Origin: Spirochaetales bacterium Spiro_09
Lineage (GTDB): Bacteria > Spirochaetota > Spirochaetia > Treponematales > Treponemataceae
Reading direction: 5' to 3'
Length of the DNA stretch: 64,000 bases
Assembly (NCBI GenBank): GCA_001604385.1
Contig: LVBK01000013.1
Span: 62,001 to 126,000, forward strand
Shown here: positions 9,356 through 18,361 of the stretch, piece after piece
Layout of the letters: every line of letters begins with the position of its first letter
Position numbering within the stretch: position 1 is the stretch's first letter
The notes under the pieces: model-generated
What the model was told of the DNA's origin: nothing
The model's database searches: none
What the model saw: only the letters and a program-made list of their open reading frames with translations
Translations under genes and position numbers: made by a program

Positions 9356-10486
9356 CTAGTGTTTGAGAGCCGTTATTTTATCGACTGTTTCGCGGGCGCA
9401 TCGATCCCAGCTGAAGGGCTGTACGTGCGCGACCGAACGGGCAGCCAAGTCTGAACGCAACGTATCGTTTTCCCCGCCGGGAGTTTTTATCAGCTTTTGA
9501 ATGGTATCCGCAATTTCCTGGGGTCGTTCGGGATCAAAATACAGAACACTGTCACCGGCCATTTCCGGAAGTGCTCCGGCTCGTGCACAGCCGACGGGTA
9601 CCCCGCACGCCAGGGCTTCCAGAACCGGTAGACCGACACCTTCCGTTGCGGAAGGAAATATACAGGCGTCTGCAGCGGAATAGAGTTCAGGCAAATTTTG
9701 ATGGGGAAAATAGCCGGTCAATAAAATATCGGATGCAACCGGGGAGCGCAATACCTCGCGGTGTACTACTTCCGCGTTCACTCCGTCCGAACCTGCAAGC
9801 ACAAGCCGATGGGGCAGCCCTGTTTTTTCCTTGAAAAGAGCAAAGGCCTTGATGAGTTCCACATGACACTTCCCCGGATACGCGACGCGCGAGGCATAAA
9901 TGATATAGGGTCGTCGTATGGAAAAAGGATGAATCAGCACCGCTTCATTGCTGGAAATTGAACGGGGATAAAAGAGACTGGTATCAATTCCATTATATAT
10001 GACCGCAATGCGCGATTCGGGAATACCGAGATTAACCAGATCATCCCGAATAAAACGGGTGGCCGCAATAATGAGCGGAACCTTTTTCAGCTGCATTTTG
10101 AAAAAATTGGTAATCAGGCCTTCATCGGAAGTCCGATAGAGCTCACTCAATATTTCCTGAACTACCACTACCGGAGTCGCCTCGAACTTGAGCGGGAGCA
10201 TACGAGTCCCTGCAGGGAAAAGGACAACATCGTATTTTTGCTTTCTGACAAAAGACGGATACGAGGTTATATGCCAGGCTCGTTCAGCCAACAGGCTGTC
10301 GGACACCGGAAGGCCGGTATATGTTACATTATCTACGCCGGAATTATATGTAAAGCGGTCAAGCTCGGGTCCAAACAGATCGATTTCGTGTTCCGAAGCA
10401 TGCATATTTTTGACCAGAGACAAAATATACGAACCGATTCCGGAACGCCCATGATCGCACCCGAAGGTATTGATTCCAATTTTCAA
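9356..10486 (-). CDS. GT4-family glycosyltransferase
   Basis: The protein is about 376 residues with a GT-B fold. The N-terminal KIGINTFGCDHGRSGIGSYI motif is that of glycogen-synthase-like group 1 transferases, and the C-terminal part contains the nucleotide-sugar site SATEGVGLPVLEALACGVPVG with E-x7-E spacing. The TTG at 10486 is preferred over a further upstream codon at 10513: GGAGG lies eight bases before it and KIGINTFG is where the family begins. The substrate is unknown. It has no same-strand neighbour, so it is probably a single-gene unit, convergent with clpX. Confidence 0.8.
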   Translation of the reverse strand: MKIGINTFGCDHGRSGIGSYILSLVKNMHASEHEIDLFGPELDRFTYNSGVDNVTYTGLPVSDSLLAERAWHITSYPSFVRKQKYDVVLFPAGTRMLPLKFEATPVVVVQEILSELYRTSDEGLITNFFKMQLKKVPLIIAATRFIRDDLVNLGIPESRIAVIYNGIDTSLFYPRSISSNEAVLIHPFSIRRPYIIYASRVAYPGKCHVELIKAFALFKEKTGLPHRLVLAGSDGVNAEVVHREVLRSPVASDILLTGYFPHQNLPELYSAADACIFPSATEGVGLPVLEALACGVPVGCARAGALPEMAGDSVLYFDPERPQEIADTIQKLIKTPGGENDTLRSDLAARSVAHVQPFSWDRCARETVDKITALKH

Positions 10487-10561
10487 ACAATGTTCCTCCG
10501 CCTGTGAAATCAAACAAGCATCATTATAGCACTTTTATGACCCTTATGCTATCCTGAACGA

Positions 10562-11752
10562 ATGGATACCTTTTCTTCTCTCCCGGTTATGAATGAACTT
10601 GTTAGTGCTCTTGATAAGCGCACCATTATCCGACCGACTCCGGTCCAACAGGAAGTTATTCCTCTGTTGATGGCAGGTAAAGACATATTTTTCCGCTCCG
10701 AAACAGGCACGGGCAAAACATTTGCATATCTCCTGCCCGCCTTCAGCCGCATTTGTGCGGATGAAACAAAGGGTGGTCCGAAGGTTATGATAATCGCGCC
10801 GACCCATGAACTGGCTTCCCAGATCAAGGGGGAGGCGGTACGGCTGGCGGAGGACGCCAATCTGCCGGTCACTGCGGCGCTGTGCATAGGAGGAGCCCCC
10901 CTCAAGCGCCAAATCGACATGCTGAAGCAGAAACCTTCAATATTGGCGGGAGGCCCGGCACGGCTTCTGGAACTGATCAGGTTGAAAAAACTTCATGTGT
11001 CACACATTAACATGGTTATACTGGATGAAACCGACCGCATGCTCTCCCCGGAAATGCGCGATATAGTACGCGATCTTCTGGGCTGTCTTCCTGCCCAGGC
11101 TCTCTATGTGGCCTGCTCGGCAACCTTCAGTACGTATCAGGCAAAATTGCTGCGCTCAATGATACCGGCCCATACAGACGGCAGTGCACGTTTTTTCACC
11201 GAGGTACACATGCCGGACGAAGATATACTCAAGAGGCGCATAACCCACTGGGCCTTTTTCAGCGAGGGACGGGACAAGGTCGAAAACCTGCGAAAATTCC
11301 TTATTGCAGAAAAACCGGGCAAGGCGCTTGTTTTTACTGCCATTGGGGGCCAGGTTGAAAATATTTTTTCAAAATTGCAGTATCGGGGCATTTCATGTGC
11401 CGCTTTGCATGCAAAGATAGACAAGGTTGGCCGCAAGAAGGCAATTGACGACTTTCGTTCCGGTCGTGTAACCGTTCTTATAACGAGCGATCTTGCCGCA
11501 CGGGGACTTGATATTCCCGGCATCACCCATGTGGTTCAGCTTGACGTGAACGAAAATGAAGATTTCTTTATTCATCGCGCCGGCCGTACCGCCCGTGCGG
11601 GAAACACCGGAATCAATGCCATTTTCGGCGACGAGCGTGAAATGCGTGCCCTTTCGCGAATTGAAAAAAAGTTGGGAATTATCATATACCCGAAAGCGCT
11701 GTACGGGGGGAATGTGGTTACCCCGGAAACTGACGATACAGAGAAAGAATAA
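10562..11752 (+). CDS. DEAD-box-family RNA helicase with DETD in motif II
   Basis: This 396-residue two-domain helicase has the Q motif (RPTPVQQEVIPLL), Walker A SETGTGKTFAYLLP, motif Ib (ILAGGPARLLEL), motif II VILDETDRML, motif III SATFS, motif V TSDLAARGLDIPG and motif VI HRAGRTARAG. It should unwind or remodel RNA. The A-to-T change makes DETD instead of DEAD. It has no basic C-terminal extension. No Shine-Dalgarno precedes the ATG. A TATGCT box at 10545-10550 lies 11 bases upstream, so the mRNA may be leaderless. Confidence 0.88.
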   Translation: MDTFSSLPVMNELVSALDKRTIIRPTPVQQEVIPLLMAGKDIFFRSETGTGKTFAYLLPAFSRICADETKGGPKVMIIAPTHELASQIKGEAVRLAEDANLPVTAALCIGGAPLKRQIDMLKQKPSILAGGPARLLELIRLKKLHVSHINMVILDETDRMLSPEMRDIVRDLLGCLPAQALYVACSATFSTYQAKLLRSMIPAHTDGSARFFTEVHMPDEDILKRRITHWAFFSEGRDKVENLRKFLIAEKPGKALVFTAIGGQVENIFSKLQYRGISCAALHAKIDKVGRKKAIDDFRSGRVTVLITSDLAARGLDIPGITHVVQLDVNENEDFFIHRAGRTARAGNTGINAIFGDEREMRALSRIEKKLGIIIYPKALYGGNVVTPETDDTEKE

Positions 11753-11762
11753 GGCAACATCG

Positions 11763-11839
11763 AGTTCGCCCCTGCACAGGGCCTGCTTGCCGGTGGCTCC
11801 GGCCTTCCGGAGCGGCCCCTGTACAGTCGATCTGCCTCA
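11763..11839 (+). repeat. 77-nt dispersed intergenic repeat, copy 1
   Basis: It begins AGTTCGCCCCT and ends TCTGCCTCA. It carries a core hairpin GCCGG-TGGCT-CCGGC followed by exactly 27 bases to the TCTGCCTCA end. The same layout recurs at 42700-42776 and, inverted, at 49138-49214. It lies between convergent genes, so it may also act as a termination signal here. Confidence 0.7.
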
Positions 11840-11862
11840 TTCTTTACATGACGTAGAGATTT

Positions 11863-13617
11863 TCAGAACCAGTATTCAAAGCCAGCGCTGATGTAGTTAT
11901 TGAAAGCCCTGCCTGTCGCATTGTCCAGCCACTCAGCACGCTGACTTTCGGCGACAGCCTTCCAGTCTTCATTGGTCGGGTCAGCCTCGCGAGCAGCGGC
12001 GGCAGCGCTGTCATAGCGATATACCTGGGAACGGATACCCTCGTTGATATTAAGTTCAAAGCGGTATCCCAGCCTGAACACCATGTGGCCGCCAGTTTTA
12101 AGAACAGGAAGGCGGCATGTAATGGTAAAGCCCGTCTGCCAAATGTATTGCAGCGTATCCTGCGCTAAAAACGGTGTGGTGTAGTTGTACAGGTGCCCGG
12201 AAGACTTTGTTCCCGAAGAACTGAGAATACCGCCGTCGGTTATATAAAGATCTTCCCCGGCAGTTATGTATTCCCTGATCCATTTTTCCGGTATGTCCTC
12301 GTAGATGTTGCCGTGACGGATTAAGGTTCCGACAATGTCCACATCGACGCCTTCAAGGGGCCGAAGTTTTACGGAAAGGTTGACCCTATCGGAGTTTGGC
12401 TCGAGCGCCGCGCCGAAATTTTGGCCAAAGTGCATGTAATTCTGGTAATTCGGGGCGTCAAGACTGATTTCGTCACCGTTTTTATGTGAATACATAAAGG
12501 GTGTCACCATGGTGTAGTCCAATCCCGCACGCGCGAAAATGCCGGTTTTTCGGGGTGCATAGCTTGCGCCGAGCTGTCCGGCAAGGCGCCATTTGGTGTC
12601 AAAATTGAACCTGATCATGTCATTGAAGCTCAGGTCGTCCGCGTAGAGAACGCCGTCAACTTTCAGCGACCGAAGCGGTTTGACGGTAAACATGCCGCCC
12701 AAGAAACTGTTGTCATTGAGGCCAGAGACGCTCTGACTAATCATATAGGGGGTGGTCGGAAGCATGTAGAGGGGTTCAAAACGGTCACCCCACATGACGG
12801 CTTCAAGAAGCGATACCGAGAGCCAGTCAAACGGCGCGTACTCGAACGAATGAACGGAAAGATACTTTTCGGGAAAATGCGGGATGCCGCCGGAGCGATA
12901 CTCCACGCCAAAACCGTCATTCGCCGTGATTGAATACAGGGCGGATGTGTACGACCAGTTTTCCCGATACACCGTATAATTGAACTGCCCGCTGTGGAGA
13001 GCTTGCGAACCGACAATAATACCGTTATCGGCAAAGGGACCGTATGAACCGCGCATGAGACCCATCGTAAACCAGTTGCGGTCTGTGCCGACCGACAGGG
13101 ATGAATTGAAGGATGGCAGCATGTAGAACGGGCCGAGCTTTGCATTATCGGGGACTATATCACGAGTCGAAGCTGTCGAGGCGGGAAGAATTTCCTCCAT
13201 GGGCAACTTGTTTATCATCCATGCATCGATTGATGCGCCGGCTGTAACGAGATCGGATAAAAAAAGATTTGCGTCAAGAGAAAGAGAGCCGGCCATTTGA
13301 CGGCGACCACCGGGCATATCGGTAGCAAGTTCGGCCTGGGTACCGGGGAGGACTGCTTTTCCGAAGAGCCGTCGGTAATGAGAGCGGGCGATATAACGCT
13401 GTTCCCGATCGCCTCGTTCCATAACCTGTTGCAGTATATTTTTCACCACCGGAAGCGGATACGGCCGTGCAGGCGGCAGGTGGCCCACAATTCCCGAGGT
13501 TTCCCATACCGACAGATCGGTATAGAAAAAGTCGAGCGGATCGGCTGATACCTGGGCGAAGGCGGCAAGTATCGGGAAGAAAGCAAAGAGGCAAAAAAGA
13601 AGCGTGTTACGTTTCAT
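11863..13617 (-). CDS. Predicted outer-membrane beta-barrel protein, Wzi-like
   Basis: The protein is about 584 residues with a signal peptide (KRNTLLFCLFAFFPILAAFA). The N-terminal region (FFYTDLSVWETSGIVGHLPPARPYPLP) recalls capsule-assembly Wzi proteins. Many amphipathic strands follow, and it ends in a C-terminal aromatic (GFEYWF), as barrels do. The ATG at 13617 is chosen over 13629 because GAGG lies six bases before it. It is the last gene of an operon with two glycosyltransferases and another barrel, suggesting a role in surface glycan or glycolipid display. The Wzi link is by appearance only. Confidence 0.6.
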   Translation of the reverse strand: MKRNTLLFCLFAFFPILAAFAQVSADPLDFFYTDLSVWETSGIVGHLPPARPYPLPVVKNILQQVMERGDREQRYIARSHYRRLFGKAVLPGTQAELATDMPGGRRQMAGSLSLDANLFLSDLVTAGASIDAWMINKLPMEEILPASTASTRDIVPDNAKLGPFYMLPSFNSSLSVGTDRNWFTMGLMRGSYGPFADNGIIVGSQALHSGQFNYTVYRENWSYTSALYSITANDGFGVEYRSGGIPHFPEKYLSVHSFEYAPFDWLSVSLLEAVMWGDRFEPLYMLPTTPYMISQSVSGLNDNSFLGGMFTVKPLRSLKVDGVLYADDLSFNDMIRFNFDTKWRLAGQLGASYAPRKTGIFARAGLDYTMVTPFMYSHKNGDEISLDAPNYQNYMHFGQNFGAALEPNSDRVNLSVKLRPLEGVDVDIVGTLIRHGNIYEDIPEKWIREYITAGEDLYITDGGILSSSGTKSSGHLYNYTTPFLAQDTLQYIWQTGFTITCRLPVLKTGGHMVFRLGYRFELNINEGIRSQVYRYDSAAAAAREADPTNEDWKAVAESQRAEWLDNATGRAFNNYISAGFEYWF

Positions 13618-13680
13618 GTGAATCCTCATGTATATCAGGATGCGGATGCACCGTGTCCGGTGATGACAACTCCTGGATTT

Positions 13681-15276
13681 TTACCGCAGATGCCGGCGAA
13701 CCGACGCGGACAGCGAGAAATCGGAATCCGAAACAGTTCCGGTGACAATACTATATCCGACAGAGGCCGATGCCTCAAGACGGTCGGAAAAAGCGCGTGT
13801 ACCCTCGATCAGGATGCGATGCTGACGGATTGAATCGGCTGAGGGCGTCGAAATAACCGCTTCATCAACGGTGGTCGGATAGGTTACGTCGCCGGAGAGA
13901 TAGCGAGTGCCGTTCGATCCCTGAACGGTAAAACGGTAACTGCCTGACAGCGAAAAAGCAAAGGGAACGTCATATAAAACGCGCATCATGATTGACGCGG
14001 TATCGGGACCATAACCATTTCCAAGCCAGGTACGTATGTACTCGGTCGTCTTGCCGTCTGGGGCAACAAGTTCCCGTCGCGATGAAAAGAAACTTATTTC
14101 CGGATTCGACATGATATAGAGCCAGGGGGTGCTGTACAGGCCCTCCAGTACGCAGGATAAAATACCCGAGCGAAATGTCCTGATATGCTCGATGCCGGCA
14201 AGTGCGCCAAGGGAGTCGGGAATGACCTGCGCACCTTCAAAGCGGGACCGTTCATAGGGAGTCTGGAATTGATTCATGACAAACTGTCCATACCCGCGCC
14301 AGCCCGAACGGGGAACAACATCAACAATCAAACCGAACTGTGAACCAACGCTGTCCGATTCTGACGATAACGGATAATCGTCGCGCCATCCCGCAAAACT
14401 GTGAAAAACCGTGGCGGGGTTCAGGTATCGAAGATCAAGGGAAGAATTTACATTTGACGCTTCGGCCAACGCGACGGACAGAAAGCGGAAAGGTTTTATT
14501 GCAAGGTGATGGTAGTACACGAAACGGGAGGGTGCCAGTTCCACTGTCGTCAGGGAAACCCGGAAGCGGGGAGAAAAAAGAGTCAGGAGGGCAAAATCCA
14601 GACGGTCGCTTGCATCTGAAAGGAACATACTTCCGGAAACGGATTCACCCGTAGTAAGGCGGCCCCGACCGATCACAAAGGAGGACCAGGAGTTACCAAG
14701 ACTGATTCCTGCTGTATCGGGGGCATTCATGTCACATTCGTCGGCTGAAAGAGGAACATTCGTCCAGGAATGAGCGGAGGTTCCTGCCCAATAGCCTTTT
14801 TGAACCGGAAAGTCTGCATAGACGGCGGAGTACGAACCAAACCGGAGGTCCAGAGGAAAAGAGAAAACGGGCGGCTGTTGCCGGTAGATGTCGGAGAAAT
14901 CCTTTTCCAGCAAGACATCTGCATCGGTCGAGTATCGAAAAGAAAGAGCGACCGAAGGACGGATATCCAGTCGTGCCCCGTTCGATGCGAGGAGCGGCAC
15001 GCGCTCGGTGAAATAACTCTCAATACGCCGGACAAGGGGCAGAACAGAATTGTCAAGCATACCGGTATCAATCGCATGCAGGGAGGATAAAAGTTCAGCC
15101 CTGCTCGCCGGAGCGTGATGTATAAGAGGAGCTTCCCCGGCCAGAACATGAATATATCGCAGATAATTATAGACAGGGCTTCCCGGCTGTTCGGGTACCG
15201 GATAGGATTGCTGCGCGATAAAGGAAGAAGGAACCATAATCGCGCAACACAGGGTCAGAACTAGCCGTAATTTCAT
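13681..15276 (-). CDS. Predicted outer-membrane beta-barrel protein
   Basis: This 531-residue protein has an N-terminal signal sequence (KLRLVLTLCCAIMVPSSFIA). A short helical region follows (VYNYLRYIHVLAGEAPLIHHAPASRAEL), like that at the start of the neighbouring 584-residue barrel, then a long strand-rich region with many alternating aromatic and polar residues. Its ATG overlaps the stop of the upstream glycosyltransferase by four bases, so translation is coupled. The two barrels appear distantly related and may be paralogues. The function is not known. Confidence 0.55.
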   Translation of the reverse strand: MKLRLVLTLCCAIMVPSSFIAQQSYPVPEQPGSPVYNYLRYIHVLAGEAPLIHHAPASRAELLSSLHAIDTGMLDNSVLPLVRRIESYFTERVPLLASNGARLDIRPSVALSFRYSTDADVLLEKDFSDIYRQQPPVFSFPLDLRFGSYSAVYADFPVQKGYWAGTSAHSWTNVPLSADECDMNAPDTAGISLGNSWSSFVIGRGRLTTGESVSGSMFLSDASDRLDFALLTLFSPRFRVSLTTVELAPSRFVYYHHLAIKPFRFLSVALAEASNVNSSLDLRYLNPATVFHSFAGWRDDYPLSSESDSVGSQFGLIVDVVPRSGWRGYGQFVMNQFQTPYERSRFEGAQVIPDSLGALAGIEHIRTFRSGILSCVLEGLYSTPWLYIMSNPEISFFSSRRELVAPDGKTTEYIRTWLGNGYGPDTASIMMRVLYDVPFAFSLSGSYRFTVQGSNGTRYLSGDVTYPTTVDEAVISTPSADSIRQHRILIEGTRAFSDRLEASASVGYSIVTGTVSDSDFSLSASVRRHLR

Positions 15277-16436
15277 GATTGTTCCCTATCCTTGTTTTCG
15301 ACAGGAAAATCGTGAATAAAATCGGCCAGCTCGTCGGTGCCATTCTTCAAGCGCAAGGAGGCGATACGATGTGAAATTTCCTCGCTGATTGCCGGATTAG
15401 AAAACACTTCCCGGGCTTTTTGAATAATATCGGCCGGTTTCGGAATATGCCAGCCGGCACCAGAATGTACCGCGAAAAGCACATTTCCCAATTCTTGACC
15501 ACGTATAAAACTGGAAAATATTACCGGTTTTCGCACAGCGAGAACTTCCATAACGGTCGAGGCGCCACCCTTGGTCACAATACAGTCAGCTATATTCAGG
15601 AGGTCGGCCATATACTGAATAAAACCGAATACCCGAACCGATTCTGACGGGACGTTCCTGATCATAGCACGAATCTGGCGGAGGAGGACCCTGTTTCTGC
15701 CACAGACAGCCAACAGGCAGGCATCCATGCCCGATGAAATATATTCGCGGACTATCCGGTCTGCATGCCGAAGCCCCTCTCCTCCCCCGGCTATCAGCAA
15801 GACCGGCTTGGAAAGTGGAATGCCGAGCCGTTCCCGAACAGCTTTTTTTTGTTCGTCGGTATAGGGCGTATCATAGGCAGGAGAAAGAATGAACGGAAAG
15901 GTATGAATGCGTTCCGCCGGATAGTGGTATTTGTTGATTGCCTCTTGTTTAAGTTTTTCGGAGAAGACAACAAGATCCATGTTTTTTTTGTAAAACCACA
16001 GGGGATGAGCGGTATAGGGGTCGGTCACAATCGTAATGAGCGGAATCGATGGGTTTACCTGGTCTATCGCCTTGCGGGTAACCATGATAAGGACCTCATG
16101 CAGACAGACAACCTTCGTGATACCTTCCTGCCGCAAAAATCGCTTCAGTTTTCTCAGACCGTGCAACTCGACGAAATAATTGCCGAAATGGATACTCAAG
16201 GGCGAGAACGTCATTTGATAAAAAAGTACGTACCCTTCCTCAAAGTAATTGCTCGTCATGCGATAGCCGTCCTCAAAGAAGAAACGGACAACGGGCATAC
16301 CTTCGGCAAAACCGTGATGCAATACACTGACGCTGTCATCGGAGTGACGGGCTTCCAGAGCCCGCGCAAGGGCCCGGGCCGGTGCGGCATGTCCGCCGCC
16401 GGTATCAAGATACAAAAATGCCGTTTTTTGTTTCAT
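15273..16436 (-). CDS. MGDG-synthase/MurG-like glycosyltransferase
   Basis: This 387-residue GT-B protein starts FLYLDTGGGHAAPARALARAL, the glycine-rich motif of monogalactosyl/diglucosyl-diacylglycerol synthases. Its C-terminal half contains LLIAGGGEG, DCIVTKGGASTVMEVLAVRKPVI and the ELGN segment typical of the MurG/GT28 sugar-nucleotide site. It probably adds a sugar to a lipid at the inner membrane. It overlaps the upstream GT4 gene and the downstream barrel gene by four bases each. The order suggests the GT4 enzyme makes a first glycolipid that this enzyme extends. Confidence 0.75.
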   Translation of the reverse strand: MKQKTAFLYLDTGGGHAAPARALARALEARHSDDSVSVLHHGFAEGMPVVRFFFEDGYRMTSNYFEEGYVLFYQMTFSPLSIHFGNYFVELHGLRKLKRFLRQEGITKVVCLHEVLIMVTRKAIDQVNPSIPLITIVTDPYTAHPLWFYKKNMDLVVFSEKLKQEAINKYHYPAERIHTFPFILSPAYDTPYTDEQKKAVRERLGIPLSKPVLLIAGGGEGLRHADRIVREYISSGMDACLLAVCGRNRVLLRQIRAMIRNVPSESVRVFGFIQYMADLLNIADCIVTKGGASTVMEVLAVRKPVIFSSFIRGQELGNVLFAVHSGAGWHIPKPADIIQKAREVFSNPAISEEISHRIASLRLKNGTDELADFIHDFPVENKDREQS

Positions 16437-17644
16437 TTTTTGAGTGTTTCCCTGTAGATTTCTTCAAGTCTGACGGTCATGGTATCAATAGTCCAGGAGC
16501 GCGAATGTACAAGAGCCTCGGCTACCTTGCGGGCATACAGTTCCGGGTCTTCGAGCAACTCCACCACCCGGGCGGTAAATTCATGAGCATCATGGCGAAC
16601 CATGAAGCCGCCATTATCACCCCCCATTACATAGCGGGTCCCCATTTCTCCGATTGCGACAACCGGTATACCGGAAAGCATTGCTTCAATGGTTACCAGC
16701 CCCTGCGTTTCAGAACAGGAGGGGAAAACGAACAATGTAGAAATTGCATAGACCAGGGACAGATCTGTACGGTCAAGATAGCCGGTAAAAATACAGGACT
16801 CTTCAATGCCGAGAGAACGCGCTTCTTCTATAAATAAGGGTAAATCGGGGCCGTTGCCCGCAGCGACAAAAACGGTATCCGGATGACGGGCGAATACTTC
16901 GGGGAGCAATCGTAATAGAAACGAAAGATTCTTTTCATTACCAATTCTTCCGGCAAAAAGCAACAGACGCTTTCCCTGCGCACGGGGATATTTTTGTTCG
17001 AATGCAGTGCGAAAGTTCTGAACAGATTCTTCAGAATGCGAAAAAAGGGAAGGATCGATGCCGGTAGGCAACAACCATACCTGCTTTTTTATGCGATATC
17101 GTACCAGAACATCCTGTATCTGCGCTGTCGGAGCAATAATACTGTCCGCACGCTTTGCCATGCTTTTGATTATTTTCCGGGCCACCATGCGCAGAATTAC
17201 TTCCGGAGCGAACGGAATATAGTTCGCGGCATATTCCTCCCAAAAGGTGTGAAAAGTATATACAACCGGTATTGACCTCAGTTTTGCATAATAAAAACCG
17301 AATTCACCAATAACAAACTCCGAATGGATATGGACAAGATCGGGAGCAAAGGTATTGAGTTGACGTGAAACCCAAAACCATTTGTGAAATTTCGCAACCC
17401 GGTCCTCTTTCGATATCGGTAGCGGATACGATGGAACCCGGATTATAACCGGTTCAGCCTGTGGATTCTTTACGGAAGGATTCGCGTCGGAAAGGCGTTC
17501 AACCGCAGGAGGCTCAGGATAAAAGGGACAAATGATATATACCTGGTGACCCTGGCGGATCAGGGCTTTCGAAAATGAATCAACTGATACGGTAACCCCG
17601 TTTACACGCGGCCAATACGCATCGGTGAACATGACGATCTTCAT
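16433..17644 (-). CDS. GT4-family glycosyltransferase, diacylglycerol-glucosyltransferase type
   Basis: This 403-residue protein begins KIVMFTDAYWPRVNGVTVSV, a motif shared by 1,2-diacylglycerol 3-glucosyltransferases and PimB-like mannosyltransferases. It continues with DLVHIHSEFVIGEFG, LLFAGRIGNEKNL and the donor site FPSCSETQGLVTIEAMLSGIPVVAIGEMG. It is the first gene of a four-gene operon with an MGDG-synthase-like enzyme and two barrels. TATACT on the reverse strand (17657-17652), preceded by TGC, ends seven bases before the ATG and there is no Shine-Dalgarno, so the transcript is probably leaderless. Confidence 0.75.
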   Translation of the reverse strand: MKIVMFTDAYWPRVNGVTVSVDSFSKALIRQGHQVYIICPFYPEPPAVERLSDANPSVKNPQAEPVIIRVPSYPLPISKEDRVAKFHKWFWVSRQLNTFAPDLVHIHSEFVIGEFGFYYAKLRSIPVVYTFHTFWEEYAANYIPFAPEVILRMVARKIIKSMAKRADSIIAPTAQIQDVLVRYRIKKQVWLLPTGIDPSLFSHSEESVQNFRTAFEQKYPRAQGKRLLLFAGRIGNEKNLSFLLRLLPEVFARHPDTVFVAAGNGPDLPLFIEEARSLGIEESCIFTGYLDRTDLSLVYAISTLFVFPSCSETQGLVTIEAMLSGIPVVAIGEMGTRYVMGGDNGGFMVRHDAHEFTARVVELLEDPELYARKVAEALVHSRSWTIDTMTVRLEEIYRETLKK

Positions 17645-17704
17645 GGCAGTGAGTATAGCATGTTATTGCCAGTTAGGGGAATTCACGCTATAGTGCAATA
17701 CGCA
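17645..17704. promoter_or_regulatory. Overlapping divergent promoters for the glycolipid operon and the UDG-like gene
   Basis: On the reverse strand an extended -10 (TGCTATACT, ending 17652) serves the glycosyltransferase operon. On the forward strand TTGCCA, 18 bases and TATAGT (17689-17694) point at the ATG at 17705. Both start codons lie within 60 bases of each other, and each sits 7-10 bases from its -10 box. Confidence 0.55.
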
Positions 17705-18361
17705 ATGACACAGACAGAAAAACATGATCTGCATACATTCTTGACACTCGCCGAAGACTGGATATCCGGTTACCGGACAAGGCGACAGACACCTGTTTTT
17801 TCTGATGACCGGGAACCGCTCCATTTCCTGAAAGATGAAGACTTGAATTCGGCCATACATGAGTGTAAGGCCTGTAAAAGACGTCCCGATGCATTACACG
17901 AGCGGAAAACAAGCGAAGTGACGGCCCCTGATACATGCGAAGCGTTCGTTATACCGCTAACCCCCCTTTCAGAGGCTGCAGCGGCACTGCTGGATCGTAT
18001 GCTAGCCGCCATACAGCTTGTGCGCGGGTCAAGTGTCATTGTTGAACCCCTTCTGCACTGTACAGGCTCTGGCGGCACTGACAGGGAAGACCTCCATACC
18101 TGTGCTGTGTTTATTGAAAACCGCATTGAAATTCACCGCCCGAAGTGCATTCTTGCCCTTGGAAGGACGGCAGGCTCCTTTTTCGCAGGCGCTGACATAC
18201 CGCTCAATGATTTGCGTTCCCGCATGGGCACCTGGAAGTCCGTTCCCTTCCTGACAACCTATGAACCTGATGAACTGCTTGCTGATGAACAGCTTAAACG
18301 TCCAGCGTGGGAAGACCTGAAACGATTCCGGGCTGAACTTGACCGCATTAAAGGCATGTGA
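17705..18361 (+). CDS. Uracil-DNA glycosylase family 4-like protein, probably catalytically altered
   Basis: The protein is 218 residues from the ATG at 17705. The four cysteines that hold a 4Fe-4S cluster in family 4/5 UDGs are present (CKAC at 54/57, then C119 and C133). So are PKCILALGRTA and the C-terminal KRPAWEDLKRFR. The uracil-pocket motifs are replaced: GEAPG-type motif A by VIPLTP, and the TYHP-type motif by TYEPDELL, losing the His. An upstream in-frame ATG at 17660 would lie inside the promoter. It overlaps priA by one base (TGATG), suggesting a shared repair or replication role. Confidence 0.7.
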   Translation: MTQTEKHDLHTFLTLAEDWISGYRTRRQTPVFSDDREPLHFLKDEDLNSAIHECKACKRRPDALHERKTSEVTAPDTCEAFVIPLTPLSEAAAALLDRMLAAIQLVRGSSVIVEPLLHCTGSGGTDREDLHTCAVFIENRIEIHRPKCILALGRTAGSFFAGADIPLNDLRSRMGTWKSVPFLTTYEPDELLADEQLKRPAWEDLKRFRAELDRIKGM

